From contig PLSZ01000083.1 in assembly GCA_003164305.1 (NCBI GenBank), positions 7,110 through 20,493 of the forward strand: a DNA stretch of 13,384 nucleotides, written 5' to 3'. The notes beneath the pieces were generated by a model, which did not search any database, was not told where the DNA came from, and saw only the letters and a list, made by a program, of their open reading frames with translations. The position numbers and the translations under genes were made by a program. The stretch is from Acetobacteraceae bacterium (GTDB taxonomy: Bacteria; Pseudomonadota; Alphaproteobacteria; Acetobacterales; Acetobacteraceae). Of the stretch, positions 7,147 through 13,384 are shown one piece after another; within the stretch, counting starts at the first letter, position 1, and each line of letters opens with the position of its first letter.

Positions 7147-8436
7147 TTATGAACTGGCACGAGAATCGGTTACCCGCGACGCGAGGAAAGGCGCTGAACC
7201 GGCATCCATTCGCCGCGCCGGCCGCGCATTCCCGGCGGCCCTGGCACTCGCCACGACGCGCCGCAGGCACAACAAGAGGATCGTCAATGTGATCGCCGGA
7301 CCGAGTGGAATATGCCACGCGGTACCAGCGGTCCAGGCCGCCAACGCCACGGGATAGGTGGCGAGCAGCAGGATCTTTTCCCACGGCAGGAACCCGTGGA
7401 CACGGGCTTCCCGCACCAGCCAGCCGATCGCCACCAACGCCAGCAGCATGTCGTAGAACAGAGCCAACGGCACGGCCAGCAGCGTCGCCACCAGCAGGCA
7501 GGCGCCGCGCAACGGGCGGCTCACGTCGAGGCGCCAGATCAATGCCACCATCGCGACCATGGCTATCGTCGCGATTGCCTGGACCGCGTAAGCATCTCCT
7601 GGGTCAAATCCCAGGAGCCGAACGCCGCCAAACGGGGTCACCATGCCAGCAAAGGCGATGCGTCCGGATGCGTAGATCTCGGGGGACGCGGCGAAGGTCG
7701 CGAGATAGGCTTCCCAGGTGTTCCATCCGAACATCACGATGGACATTCCTACCAGGACAGCGATCGTGATCGCGGCGGCCCAGAACGCGCGCCAGTGGCG
7801 GCCGGCCACCAGCGCGACCGGAGCCAGCAAGCCGAAATGCGGCTTGTAACAAACCATCCCAAGCAGGATGCCCGCCGTCACTGGGCGGCGATCGATCAGG
7901 AGCGTGAAGCCTCCGAGAAGCGCCGCGGTGAGAAACGCGTTCTGTCCGAGACCAATGGTCCAGAATACCGGCGGGAAGGCCAGCATGGGTGGCAGCCAGG
8001 CCCATCCCTTCTCACCCAATACGCCTCGCATCACGCCCGCGAACATCGCCAGCGTGACCAGTTGAAACAATCCGAAGGCGACGAGGTACGGCAGGCTGGC
8101 GAGACAGGCGCACAGCGGCAGAAAGACCGGGGGATACATGAAGAACATATAAGGCACGCCGGGCGCGGTGGCATGCTGTTCCGCCAGGTGGTGCGCGGCC
8201 TGGTCGTATGCCAGTGCCGGGGTGCCGGCCAACGCCAGCTTACCCGCCGCGTAGAAGCTGACGAAGTCGGTGGAGGTCGGGTGCTCGGCTTCCAGCGGAG
8301 GGCTGTGCAAGCAGAACGCGACGAAGAGCACCAGAAGCAGTTCCTCGGCCAGCAGCACGATCCCCCAGGCAGCCACGCGCCGGCGGGTCAGCCAATGGGC
8401 ATCCCGCAGCGCCGGCACCAGACCAGGCGGCATCAT
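7147..8436 (-). CDS. GT87-family (DUF2029) polytopic mannosyltransferase-like protein, second of a tandem pair
   Basis: This is a 429-residue inner-membrane protein. TM1 is about 21-43. It is followed by a periplasmic loop with TDFVSFYAAGK, whose D57 aligns with the catalytic Asp of GT87 enzymes such as PimE. Other family marks are MYPPVFLPL (100-108), GLGQNAFLTAALLGGF (162-177) and LLGMVCYKPHFGLL (191-204). GT87 enzymes move a sugar from polyprenyl-phosphate to a lipid or glycan acceptor on the outer face of the membrane. The start is ATG at 8436, overlapping the TGA of the previous GT87 gene as ATGA, with AGGA 7 bases upstream. The longer in-frame start at 8598 lies inside the neighbour and is rejected. 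It shares its motif order with the product of the gene just upstream, so the pair look like tandem paralogs. The substrate is unknown. Confidence 0.85.
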   Translation of the reverse strand: MMPPGLVPALRDAHWLTRRRVAAWGIVLLAEELLLVLFVAFCLHSPPLEAEHPTSTDFVSFYAAGKLALAGTPALAYDQAAHHLAEQHATAPGVPYMFFMYPPVFLPLCACLASLPYLVAFGLFQLVTLAMFAGVMRGVLGEKGWAWLPPMLAFPPVFWTIGLGQNAFLTAALLGGFTLLIDRRPVTAGILLGMVCYKPHFGLLAPVALVAGRHWRAFWAAAITIAVLVGMSIVMFGWNTWEAYLATFAASPEIYASGRIAFAGMVTPFGGVRLLGFDPGDAYAVQAIATIAMVAMVALIWRLDVSRPLRGACLLVATLLAVPLALFYDMLLALVAIGWLVREARVHGFLPWEKILLLATYPVALAAWTAGTAWHIPLGPAITLTILLLCLRRVVASARAAGNARPARRMDAGSAPFLASRVTDSRASS

Positions 8437-9770
8437 GCGCGCATCCTGACGGAGGACATTCGCCTCCACGGGCTCGCGCGGACTGTGACATCCGACCGCC
8501 CCCGGACGATCACGACGGCGATGAACACGCAGAGGACAAGCGGTGTAGCCAACCCCCACCGGAACAATATCGGCGGATCGAGCAACTCGAGACTCCACAC
8601 GATCACGATCAGCATCGCGTCACCGAAGCGAAAGCCGTCCTCCAGCCCACGGCATAGAAAAAGGGAGACCGCGAGAGCCACCATCACCGCGTCGTAATTC
8701 GAGACGTGCGGGGCGCCGATGATGGTTGCCGTCAGCAATACCGCCAGTTGAAGGTCGCGACGCATCCCGGACGCCCGGAAACACCACCACACCACGGCGG
8801 CACAAAGCAGGGTCACGAGGTCTTGTATCACGCTGGCGACCGCGGCGGGCGCACCGATCAGGAAAGCGTCGGTATAGGCACTCTGGCCGTTGAGCCGGCC
8901 GACCTGGAGCCATTGCTGATAAAGCGGGCTTGGTCCGAGCATCAACGTCAGCCACTGCCGCCACGGTTCCAAGCCGAACACGACGGCGGAGACCAGCGCG
9001 AGCAAGGTCGCGACCAGGATCGTGCTGGCGAGGACCTTCCATTCTCGAGCCGCGAGCAGCGCCACCGGAACCAGCAGCCATAATTGTGGTTTGCAGTTTA
9101 GCAGACCGAGCAAAGTACCCGCGAGCAACGGACTTCGGGGGATGAGACCGAAGCCGCCCACCAAAAATGCCGTGGTCAGAAAGCTGTTCTGCCCAACAGC
9201 GACCGTGAACGCCGTCGCTGGCGACAGCAGCAAGCCCGCCGCGCAGACCCATCGCTGATAACCGTGAGGCACATAGCAGCGCACCGCACAGTTGAGCGCA
9301 AGAAAGGTGAGAACAAGAAACAAACCGTATGCGACCAGGAATGGAAAAAGGCCGATGGGTATCACCATCAGCAAGAACGTCGGCGGATAGACCCAGGGAT
9401 GCAGGCCGAGCGAATGGGAAAACCAGTCGCCAAACCTGGCGTTGAGCTGCGCGGTGAACGCGACGCCATCGAATATGAGGGGAAGTCGACCTTCAATGCA
9501 TACGCGCGCGGCTGTGTAGAAGACCATGAAGTCCTGAGCCCAGGCAAGACGGAACACCAAACCGTAGAACACCCCGGCGACCAAGGAGAACAAAAGACAA
9601 AAACTCCCGATCATCATAAGATCTTTTCGTGCCGCGACCGGCATCGATGGACGCTCCCGCGCGACGGCGCCGAACGCGACAGGGCTCTCTCGGGGCGCCG
9701 GGCCGGCACACGCGTGGGTCCCCCTGTCCGAATTTGAGGCATCGGGATTCACGACCTGGGTATGCCGCAT
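8433..9770 (-). CDS. GT87-family (DUF2029) polytopic mannosyltransferase-like protein, first of a tandem pair
   Basis: This is a 445-residue inner-membrane protein. TM1 is about 53-73. It is followed by AQDFMVFYTAARV, whose D80 is at the GT87 catalytic position. It also has WVYPPTFLLMVIP, AVGQNSFLTTAFLVGGFG and LLGLLNCKPQLWLLVPVALLA, each with a counterpart in the downstream paralog. The start is uncertain. ATG at 9770 overlaps the preceding PAP2 gene by 22 bases and lacks a clear Shine-Dalgarno, but the extra 42 codons keep GC-rich third positions, which favours coding. ATG at 9644 has GGAG 9 bases upstream and gives a 403-residue protein with a short N-tail like its paralog. Either start leaves all motifs intact. 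The stop overlaps the next gene by four bases, so the pair is probably translated together. Confidence 0.83.
   Translation of the reverse strand: MRHTQVVNPDASNSDRGTHACAGPAPRESPVAFGAVARERPSMPVAARKDLMMIGSFCLLFSLVAGVFYGLVFRLAWAQDFMVFYTAARVCIEGRLPLIFDGVAFTAQLNARFGDWFSHSLGLHPWVYPPTFLLMVIPIGLFPFLVAYGLFLVLTFLALNCAVRCYVPHGYQRWVCAAGLLLSPATAFTVAVGQNSFLTTAFLVGGFGLIPRSPLLAGTLLGLLNCKPQLWLLVPVALLAAREWKVLASTILVATLLALVSAVVFGLEPWRQWLTLMLGPSPLYQQWLQVGRLNGQSAYTDAFLIGAPAAVASVIQDLVTLLCAAVVWWCFRASGMRRDLQLAVLLTATIIGAPHVSNYDAVMVALAVSLFLCRGLEDGFRFGDAMLIVIVWSLELLDPPILFRWGLATPLVLCVFIAVVIVRGRSDVTVRASPWRRMSSVRMRA
8444..8447 (-). promoter_or_regulatory. Ribosome binding site of the downstream GT87 gene, inside the upstream GT87 coding end
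   Basis: AGGA on the minus strand lies 7 bases before the ATG at 8436, within the last codons of the preceding gene. With the ATGA overlap it supports coupled re-initiation and fixes the start. Confidence 0.45.
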
Positions 9771-10843
9771 GAGTCCGGCGCCAATCTCATCACCGCCGCG
9801 ACAGCCCACCAGATCGCGAAAGTGGCGGCGATGGCGAAATACCCGTCCAGAGCGTAATGCCAGCCAAGATGGATCGATCCGATCAGCAGAATGCCGGCGA
9901 ACACCGTCAGCACCACGCCGAGAACGCGATGCACGCGCCAACCGAGCAAGGCGAACAGGGTCGCCGCCGAAAGATGCAGGCTCGGCATGGCTGAAATACC
10001 GGCACCGGCGCCGAACGCGCGGTTTTGGTAAAATCGCCACAGCATGTTCTGGGTGTCGATGGCGTAAATGCCCGGCACGCTCATGCTGGCGGAGCGGAGA
10101 TAGTTCATTAATGGTGCGAAAGGGTCAGGTCCGGCGACGATCCGCTCATAGAAGCACGGGCCGGCGGAAGCGAACAATGTCGCGAGCAGGTTACCAAGCA
10201 GGGCGAAGCAGAGGATCGAGGAGACAAAGAACTGCATGCGCAATCGCGGATCGCGCAGGCTCACCGCCTGCCAGAACCAAAAGCCAAGCAGAACGAACAA
10301 CCACAGATTATAGAATGCGTTCAGCACCGCGGTCACGATCGGATAGCCAACCAAAGGCTGCAGGAGCAGCCATGGCGCCACGCCGAAGTGCAGCTTTTGG
10401 TCCAACACCGCCAGGGTGGCGTCCCAGTCATAAGGGTGGATAACGGGGATCATCGACTTCATCGATGTGAAAGTGGACATGAAGACGGTCAGCGCCAGCA
10501 ACATCGGTAACGCGTTGAGGAAACGTCTTTGGGTAATCCATCTCGACGTCAGATCATCGACGATCGTTCGGATCAGGCTGTTTGGTCGTATGACGAGCAT
10601 CAGATAAGTCGCGCGTCCGGCCAGCAGCGATATAACGATCACGAAACACAAAACGACGAAAGCGGGCTGATAGATCGTCAATGAGATTTTGTCCGCGAGA
10701 CCGAACCACGTCATTACCCCGAACGTGATCACGACATGGCCGATCACGAGGCCGATCACCAGCCGATGCGCGCGCAACGATTGCTTTGCTTCAAGCAACA
10801 GGAGGGCCATGCCGGGCCGGAAAGTGTTGGCGCCGCCGCTCAT
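9749..10843 (-). CDS. PAP2-superfamily protein, AUR1/inositol-phosphotransferase-like
   Basis: This is a 364-residue integral membrane protein with at least six helices. The PAP2 (type 2 phosphatidate phosphatase) catalytic signatures are present: ISAMPSLHLS (283-292, with His290) and HLGWHYALDGY (325-335, with His329 and Asp333). The upstream FASAGPCFYE (224-233) and the DWDATLAVLDQKLHFG stretch (139-154) are features of the AUR1-like branch, which includes inositolphosphoryl-ceramide synthases and related lipid phosphotransferases. It may remove phosphate from, or exchange head groups on, a polyprenyl or membrane lipid; which one cannot be read from sequence. The ATG at 10843 follows directly on the TAA (10846-10844) of the upstream glycosyltransferase, and the 3' end overlaps the first GT87 gene. 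A shared function in building a lipid-linked glycan or glycolipid is inferred. Confidence 0.87.
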   Translation of the reverse strand: MSGGANTFRPGMALLLLEAKQSLRAHRLVIGLVIGHVVITFGVMTWFGLADKISLTIYQPAFVVLCFVIVISLLAGRATYLMLVIRPNSLIRTIVDDLTSRWITQRRFLNALPMLLALTVFMSTFTSMKSMIPVIHPYDWDATLAVLDQKLHFGVAPWLLLQPLVGYPIVTAVLNAFYNLWLFVLLGFWFWQAVSLRDPRLRMQFFVSSILCFALLGNLLATLFASAGPCFYERIVAGPDPFAPLMNYLRSASMSVPGIYAIDTQNMLWRFYQNRAFGAGAGISAMPSLHLSAATLFALLGWRVHRVLGVVLTVFAGILLIGSIHLGWHYALDGYFAIAATFAIWWAVAAVMRLAPDSCGIPRS

Positions 10844-12457
10844 TTATTCGGCTGCCGGGCGTCGGCCGAAGACCTGAAAACGATCGATGTCGCCGAGCAT
10901 GGTATAGTCGGCCCAGATCGTGGCGAAGCGAGGATCGGTGGAAAAATATCGAATGTAGTCGAAATCGATGCCACCGAAATGGCTCTTCCTGGGCGCCGCG
11001 TCGACAAAGACCAGATCGGGTGGCCGGCGTGTGAAGTCCTCGGCGACGGCATTCCGCAAATATCGTTCGATCTCGCCCCTCATACGGATCCCGGACGCGG
11101 AAGCAGCGGCATCCGTCCCAGGGACGACGAGCCCCGGTAGCAGCCAGAGTTCGTCAAAGCGCGAGGACCAGCCCACCCCGGTATAATTCACCAGAGGGAA
11201 ACCATCCGGTACCTGTACCGAGAAGATGTAGATCGAGGCGCCGGGTGCAAGTCGCGCGACCATCGGTTCCAGCCTTAGCATGGTTTCGTTGGAATATCTT
11301 TCCCGGCTCGCCGTGGTACCCATTACCAGGATCAAAACACAAGCGCAGAGGGCGAGCGAACGCAACGCGGTGGCATTGGCCCCGCGGGGCCGGCCCGGGA
11401 GGACTTTCTCGGTGACATTAAGAAAGATCACGGACAAGGCCAGGACCGCCATCGCCATGATCGGGTACGCCTGGTAGCTCCAACCTTTGCTCTGGACCGC
11501 GTAGATCACCAGAAAGCACACCGCGCTCAGACAAAGCAGGTCGCAGATTTCCGCTATGACCAGTTGTTTTCTCAGTACGAGATGGAACAGCAAAACAGCG
11601 GGCAAACAGATCACCCAGGGCGTCAGCAACACGCGCCAGAGTGGACTGTCGAAACCATGGTCGTAGACGGCCATCCCGAATGGAACGATCGTGGTCAGAT
11701 ATTCGGGCGTGAACACCGGGATCGTGACAACATAGGCTGTCACGGTCGCGGCGAAAGCAAGTGTCTCGGGCCGCGTCAGCCGGCGCAATGAGCGCGCGCG
11801 AACCGCGATGTAACACTCGGCCGCGAGCGGAACCAATAAGAAGTGCGGCTTGATCGAGAAACCGATCGCGCCAAGAACGCCGATCACGGCGGCCAGACGC
11901 CAATCGCGCGCCTGCCACCGAGCCCGCGTGGCGGCGAGGAACAGATAAGGCAGCGCGAGGATCACCATCAGGTGCTCCCGCTGGCCAAAGTCGGCCGCGG
12001 GGTAAAGCACGAGCACGGGCGTCACCGCGATCAGGATCCCGTTGCGGACGAAGGGAGACAAACGCGGGGTCTCGCGAAGGGTGAGCCAGATGAGACTGAG
12101 CGAGACCACCGCCAACAGGAAGATGTAAAGTACGAATACGTCAATGCTGGAGGCGTGCAGCTGTTTCGCGACCCATACGGGTGGCACGGTGAGATAGATA
12201 ATCAGCGGGGGATTGAGCTCGAATACGTCGACATAAAGCCTGCCGCCGTTCAAAAAGACCTCGGTTCCATGAATCAGCCACGCGGAATCATGATTAAGGA
12301 TCGCGCTGAACTGATTGAAGGCACAAGCCGCGCTTAAACACAGAATGACCAGGATCGCGCGACGCCCGTCGTTCAGCGAACGTTGCAGCAACCTGAGCAG
12401 GCTCTCAGTGAAGCGAAACGATGTGTCGGGCTGGCGATCAATGGCGCGGCTGGTCAA
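10844..12457 (-). CDS. GT-C-like polytopic glycosyltransferase, TTG start
   Basis: This is a 537-residue inner-membrane protein with TM1 about 34-52. The first loop reads LNHDSAWLIHGTEVFLNGG (54-72), then YVDVFELNPPLIIYL (75-89). The acidic HD plus DxFExNPP pattern is typical of GT-C/GT39-like enzymes that use lipid-phosphate sugars. About nine more helices follow, and the region from about 400 to the C-terminus is a soluble, probably periplasmic domain, similar in layout to the 5269-6987 protein. The start is TTG at 12457, backed by GAGGA 6 bases upstream. The frame is open only to 12523 and has no ATG or GTG before this TTG. It opens the four-gene envelope block, and its stop abuts the PAP2 start. 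The donor sugar and acceptor are unknown. Confidence 0.8.
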   Translation of the reverse strand: MTSRAIDRQPDTSFRFTESLLRLLQRSLNDGRRAILVILCLSAACAFNQFSAILNHDSAWLIHGTEVFLNGGRLYVDVFELNPPLIIYLTVPPVWVAKQLHASSIDVFVLYIFLLAVVSLSLIWLTLRETPRLSPFVRNGILIAVTPVLVLYPAADFGQREHLMVILALPYLFLAATRARWQARDWRLAAVIGVLGAIGFSIKPHFLLVPLAAECYIAVRARSLRRLTRPETLAFAATVTAYVVTIPVFTPEYLTTIVPFGMAVYDHGFDSPLWRVLLTPWVICLPAVLLFHLVLRKQLVIAEICDLLCLSAVCFLVIYAVQSKGWSYQAYPIMAMAVLALSVIFLNVTEKVLPGRPRGANATALRSLALCACVLILVMGTTASRERYSNETMLRLEPMVARLAPGASIYIFSVQVPDGFPLVNYTGVGWSSRFDELWLLPGLVVPGTDAAASASGIRMRGEIERYLRNAVAEDFTRRPPDLVFVDAAPRKSHFGGIDFDYIRYFSTDPRFATIWADYTMLGDIDRFQVFGRRPAAE

Positions 12458-12463
12458 GTCCGG

Positions 12464-12468
12464 TCCTC
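12464..12468 (-). promoter_or_regulatory. Ribosome binding site supporting the TTG start
   Basis: GAGGA on the minus strand lies 6 bases before the TTG at 12457. It is the main evidence for this unusual start codon, since no ATG or GTG exists upstream in frame. Confidence 0.55.
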
Positions 12469-12591
12469 GCGGCCTCGTCCGGATTGGCTGTTCGCCGCGA
12501 TTTGTTCCAACTGAAGTCCGTGCTCATCGCGTCCCGATCCCGCCGGCACCGGGCCATCCGCTCCTGGGCCTGGCTCTTCCTCGCCGCCCCA

Positions 12592-13371
12592 TCATGGTTT
12601 CGTTCCCCGAACGGCCGCCAGAAAGGCCAGGTTGGCCTGGGTCGTTCCCTCGTCGAGATCCACCCGGCTCAGCATGGTCGCGCGATCGCCGTCGCCCATC
12701 AGCCCGTAAATGATGGCCAGGTTTTCCCGCTCCCGGGGTGTCGCGGTGGAGGATCGCACCAGCGGTCCGATCAGCGCGATGGCCTCATCATATTGGCCCG
12801 TCAGCGCCAGCGACAAAGCAAGGTCGTTGCGCGCGGCGACATGGCGTGGCGTCACGCTCAGGACGCCACGATAGAGTGCCTGCGCTTCGGCATGCCTGCC
12901 CAGTGAGTCAAGCGCGACGGCCTTATCGATCAGAACCCGTGCGTCGCGCGGCGCCAGGACCAGAGCCTCCTCAGCATAATTGAGTGCCTTGACCGGATCT
13001 CCAAGATTTAGGTAGGCGCGCGTCATGCCGAGCAGCGCGCCCAGACGCGCCGGGGATCGGGCGTCGATCTGGCTGTAAATATCTATCGCCTCGTCAGGCG
13101 ATCCGGATTCGACCAGAACGTCGCCGAATTCAACCACGACCTCTGGCGCCACCGAACCGTTGCCCACGAGCGTGCGATAGAGCTGGATCGAAGCGGCCAG
13201 ATCGCCAGACTGATGCGTCGCGCGTGCCACCTTCAAAGCGGAGTCGGGGCCGGCGGCCGCGGCCCGTGCCTGGCGCTCGCTTTCGGACGGCAGCAGTCCG
13301 GGATACGTCGTGGTATGGCCGCACCCGCAGACCGACAATAAAACCGTGATGACGCTCAGCCAGCCTGTCAT
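12592..13371 (-). CDS. tadD: TadD-like TPR lipoprotein of a tad/Flp pilus system
   Basis: This is a 259-residue protein. A short signal sequence (1-16) ends in LLSVCGC; Cys17, preceded by Gly, is the likely lipidated residue, although Cys at -2 makes the lipobox atypical. From about 44 to 245 it is a run of about five or six TPR helix pairs (e.g. GDLAASIQLYRTLV, GDPVKALNYAEEALVLAP, GRHAEAQALYRGVLSVTP). The last part, RENLAIIYGLMGDGDRA followed by TQANLAFLAAVRG, is the characteristic TadD ending. TadD proteins are outer-membrane-associated pilotin-like partners of the tad secretin and are needed for Flp pilus assembly. The ATG is 13 bases from the window edge, with an AGG/GGGG-rich leader. The rest of a tad locus would lie to the right and is not visible. 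A generic TPR lipoprotein is the alternative. Confidence 0.82.
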   Translation of the reverse strand: MTGWLSVITVLLSVCGCGHTTTYPGLLPSESERQARAAAAGPDSALKVARATHQSGDLAASIQLYRTLVGNGSVAPEVVVEFGDVLVESGSPDEAIDIYSQIDARSPARLGALLGMTRAYLNLGDPVKALNYAEEALVLAPRDARVLIDKAVALDSLGRHAEAQALYRGVLSVTPRHVAARNDLALSLALTGQYDEAIALIGPLVRSSTATPRERENLAIIYGLMGDGDRATMLSRVDLDEGTTQANLAFLAAVRGTKP

Positions 13372-13384
13372 ACCCCAGCCTGTC

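Noticed and set aside
8437..8598. Longer start for the downstream GT87 gene
   Set aside because: The added residues lie within the upstream GT87 coding end in another frame. The ATGA overlap plus AGGA supports 8436.
7312..8697. Long plus-strand open frame of 461 codons
   Set aside because: It lies antisense to the GT87 genes, is very rich in Gln, Arg and His with no membrane or domain pattern, and is the expected shadow of a GC-rich coding strand.
10844..12523. Possible frameshifted N-terminus for the TTG-start glycosyltransferase
   Set aside because: The TTG has a strong Shine-Dalgarno, the protein has a complete N-tail and first helix, and the frame above holds no start codon.
1..13384. 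Mobile element ends, CRISPR arrays, tRNA or rRNA genes
   Set aside because: No transposase, spaced direct repeats, cloverleaf-like sequence or rRNA-like stretch was recognised on either strand by reading.

Overview
The window is GC-rich, and every gene I can support lies on the minus strand, so transcription runs from high to low coordinates. The gene content points to an alphaproteobacterium: a TadD-type pilus lipoprotein, a PstS-like binding protein joined to a GGDEF/EAL protein, and polytopic glycosyltransferases with ATGA gene overlaps. Acetobacteraceae is a plausible home. This placement is inference from gene style, because no rRNA, tRNA or marker gene is present.

Layout in order of transcription. 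(1) 13371-12592: a TPR lipoprotein of the TadD type, probably the end of a tad pilus locus that continues beyond the right edge. (2) 12457-7147: a tightly packed envelope block of four polytopic membrane proteins. It holds a GT-C-like glycosyltransferase starting at TTG, an AUR1-like PAP2 phosphotransferase/phosphatase starting directly after the previous stop, and two paralogous GT87 (DUF2029) glycosyltransferases. The two GT87 genes overlap by ATGA. (3) 6987-5269: a second GT-C-like protein after a 159-base gap that contains an imperfect hairpin. (4) 5209-4493: a 5'-truncated piece of a spermidine-synthase-like membrane protein, followed by a hairpin that may act as a weak terminator.

(5) 4401-1: a three-gene signalling operon with 4-base overlaps at both junctions. 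It encodes a secreted PstS-like binding protein, then a membrane PAS-GGDEF-EAL protein, then a membrane-anchored GAF sensor cut by the left edge. No ABC permease or ATPase accompanies the binding protein. The natural reading is ligand sensing that feeds c-di-GMP turnover, as in the NspS-MbaA pair of Vibrio cholerae, with an extra sensor as a third partner. The GGDEF motif is intact and its inhibitory I-site is lost. The EAL domain keeps most catalytic residues but has Ala in place of the Asp of the KxD motif, so the protein may be biased towards c-di-GMP synthesis or ligand-gated sensing.

The two halves may be linked in function, because tad pili and surface glycans are common outputs of c-di-GMP control. 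That link is inference from proximity. No plus-strand genes, RNA genes, insertion sequences or CRISPR arrays were seen.
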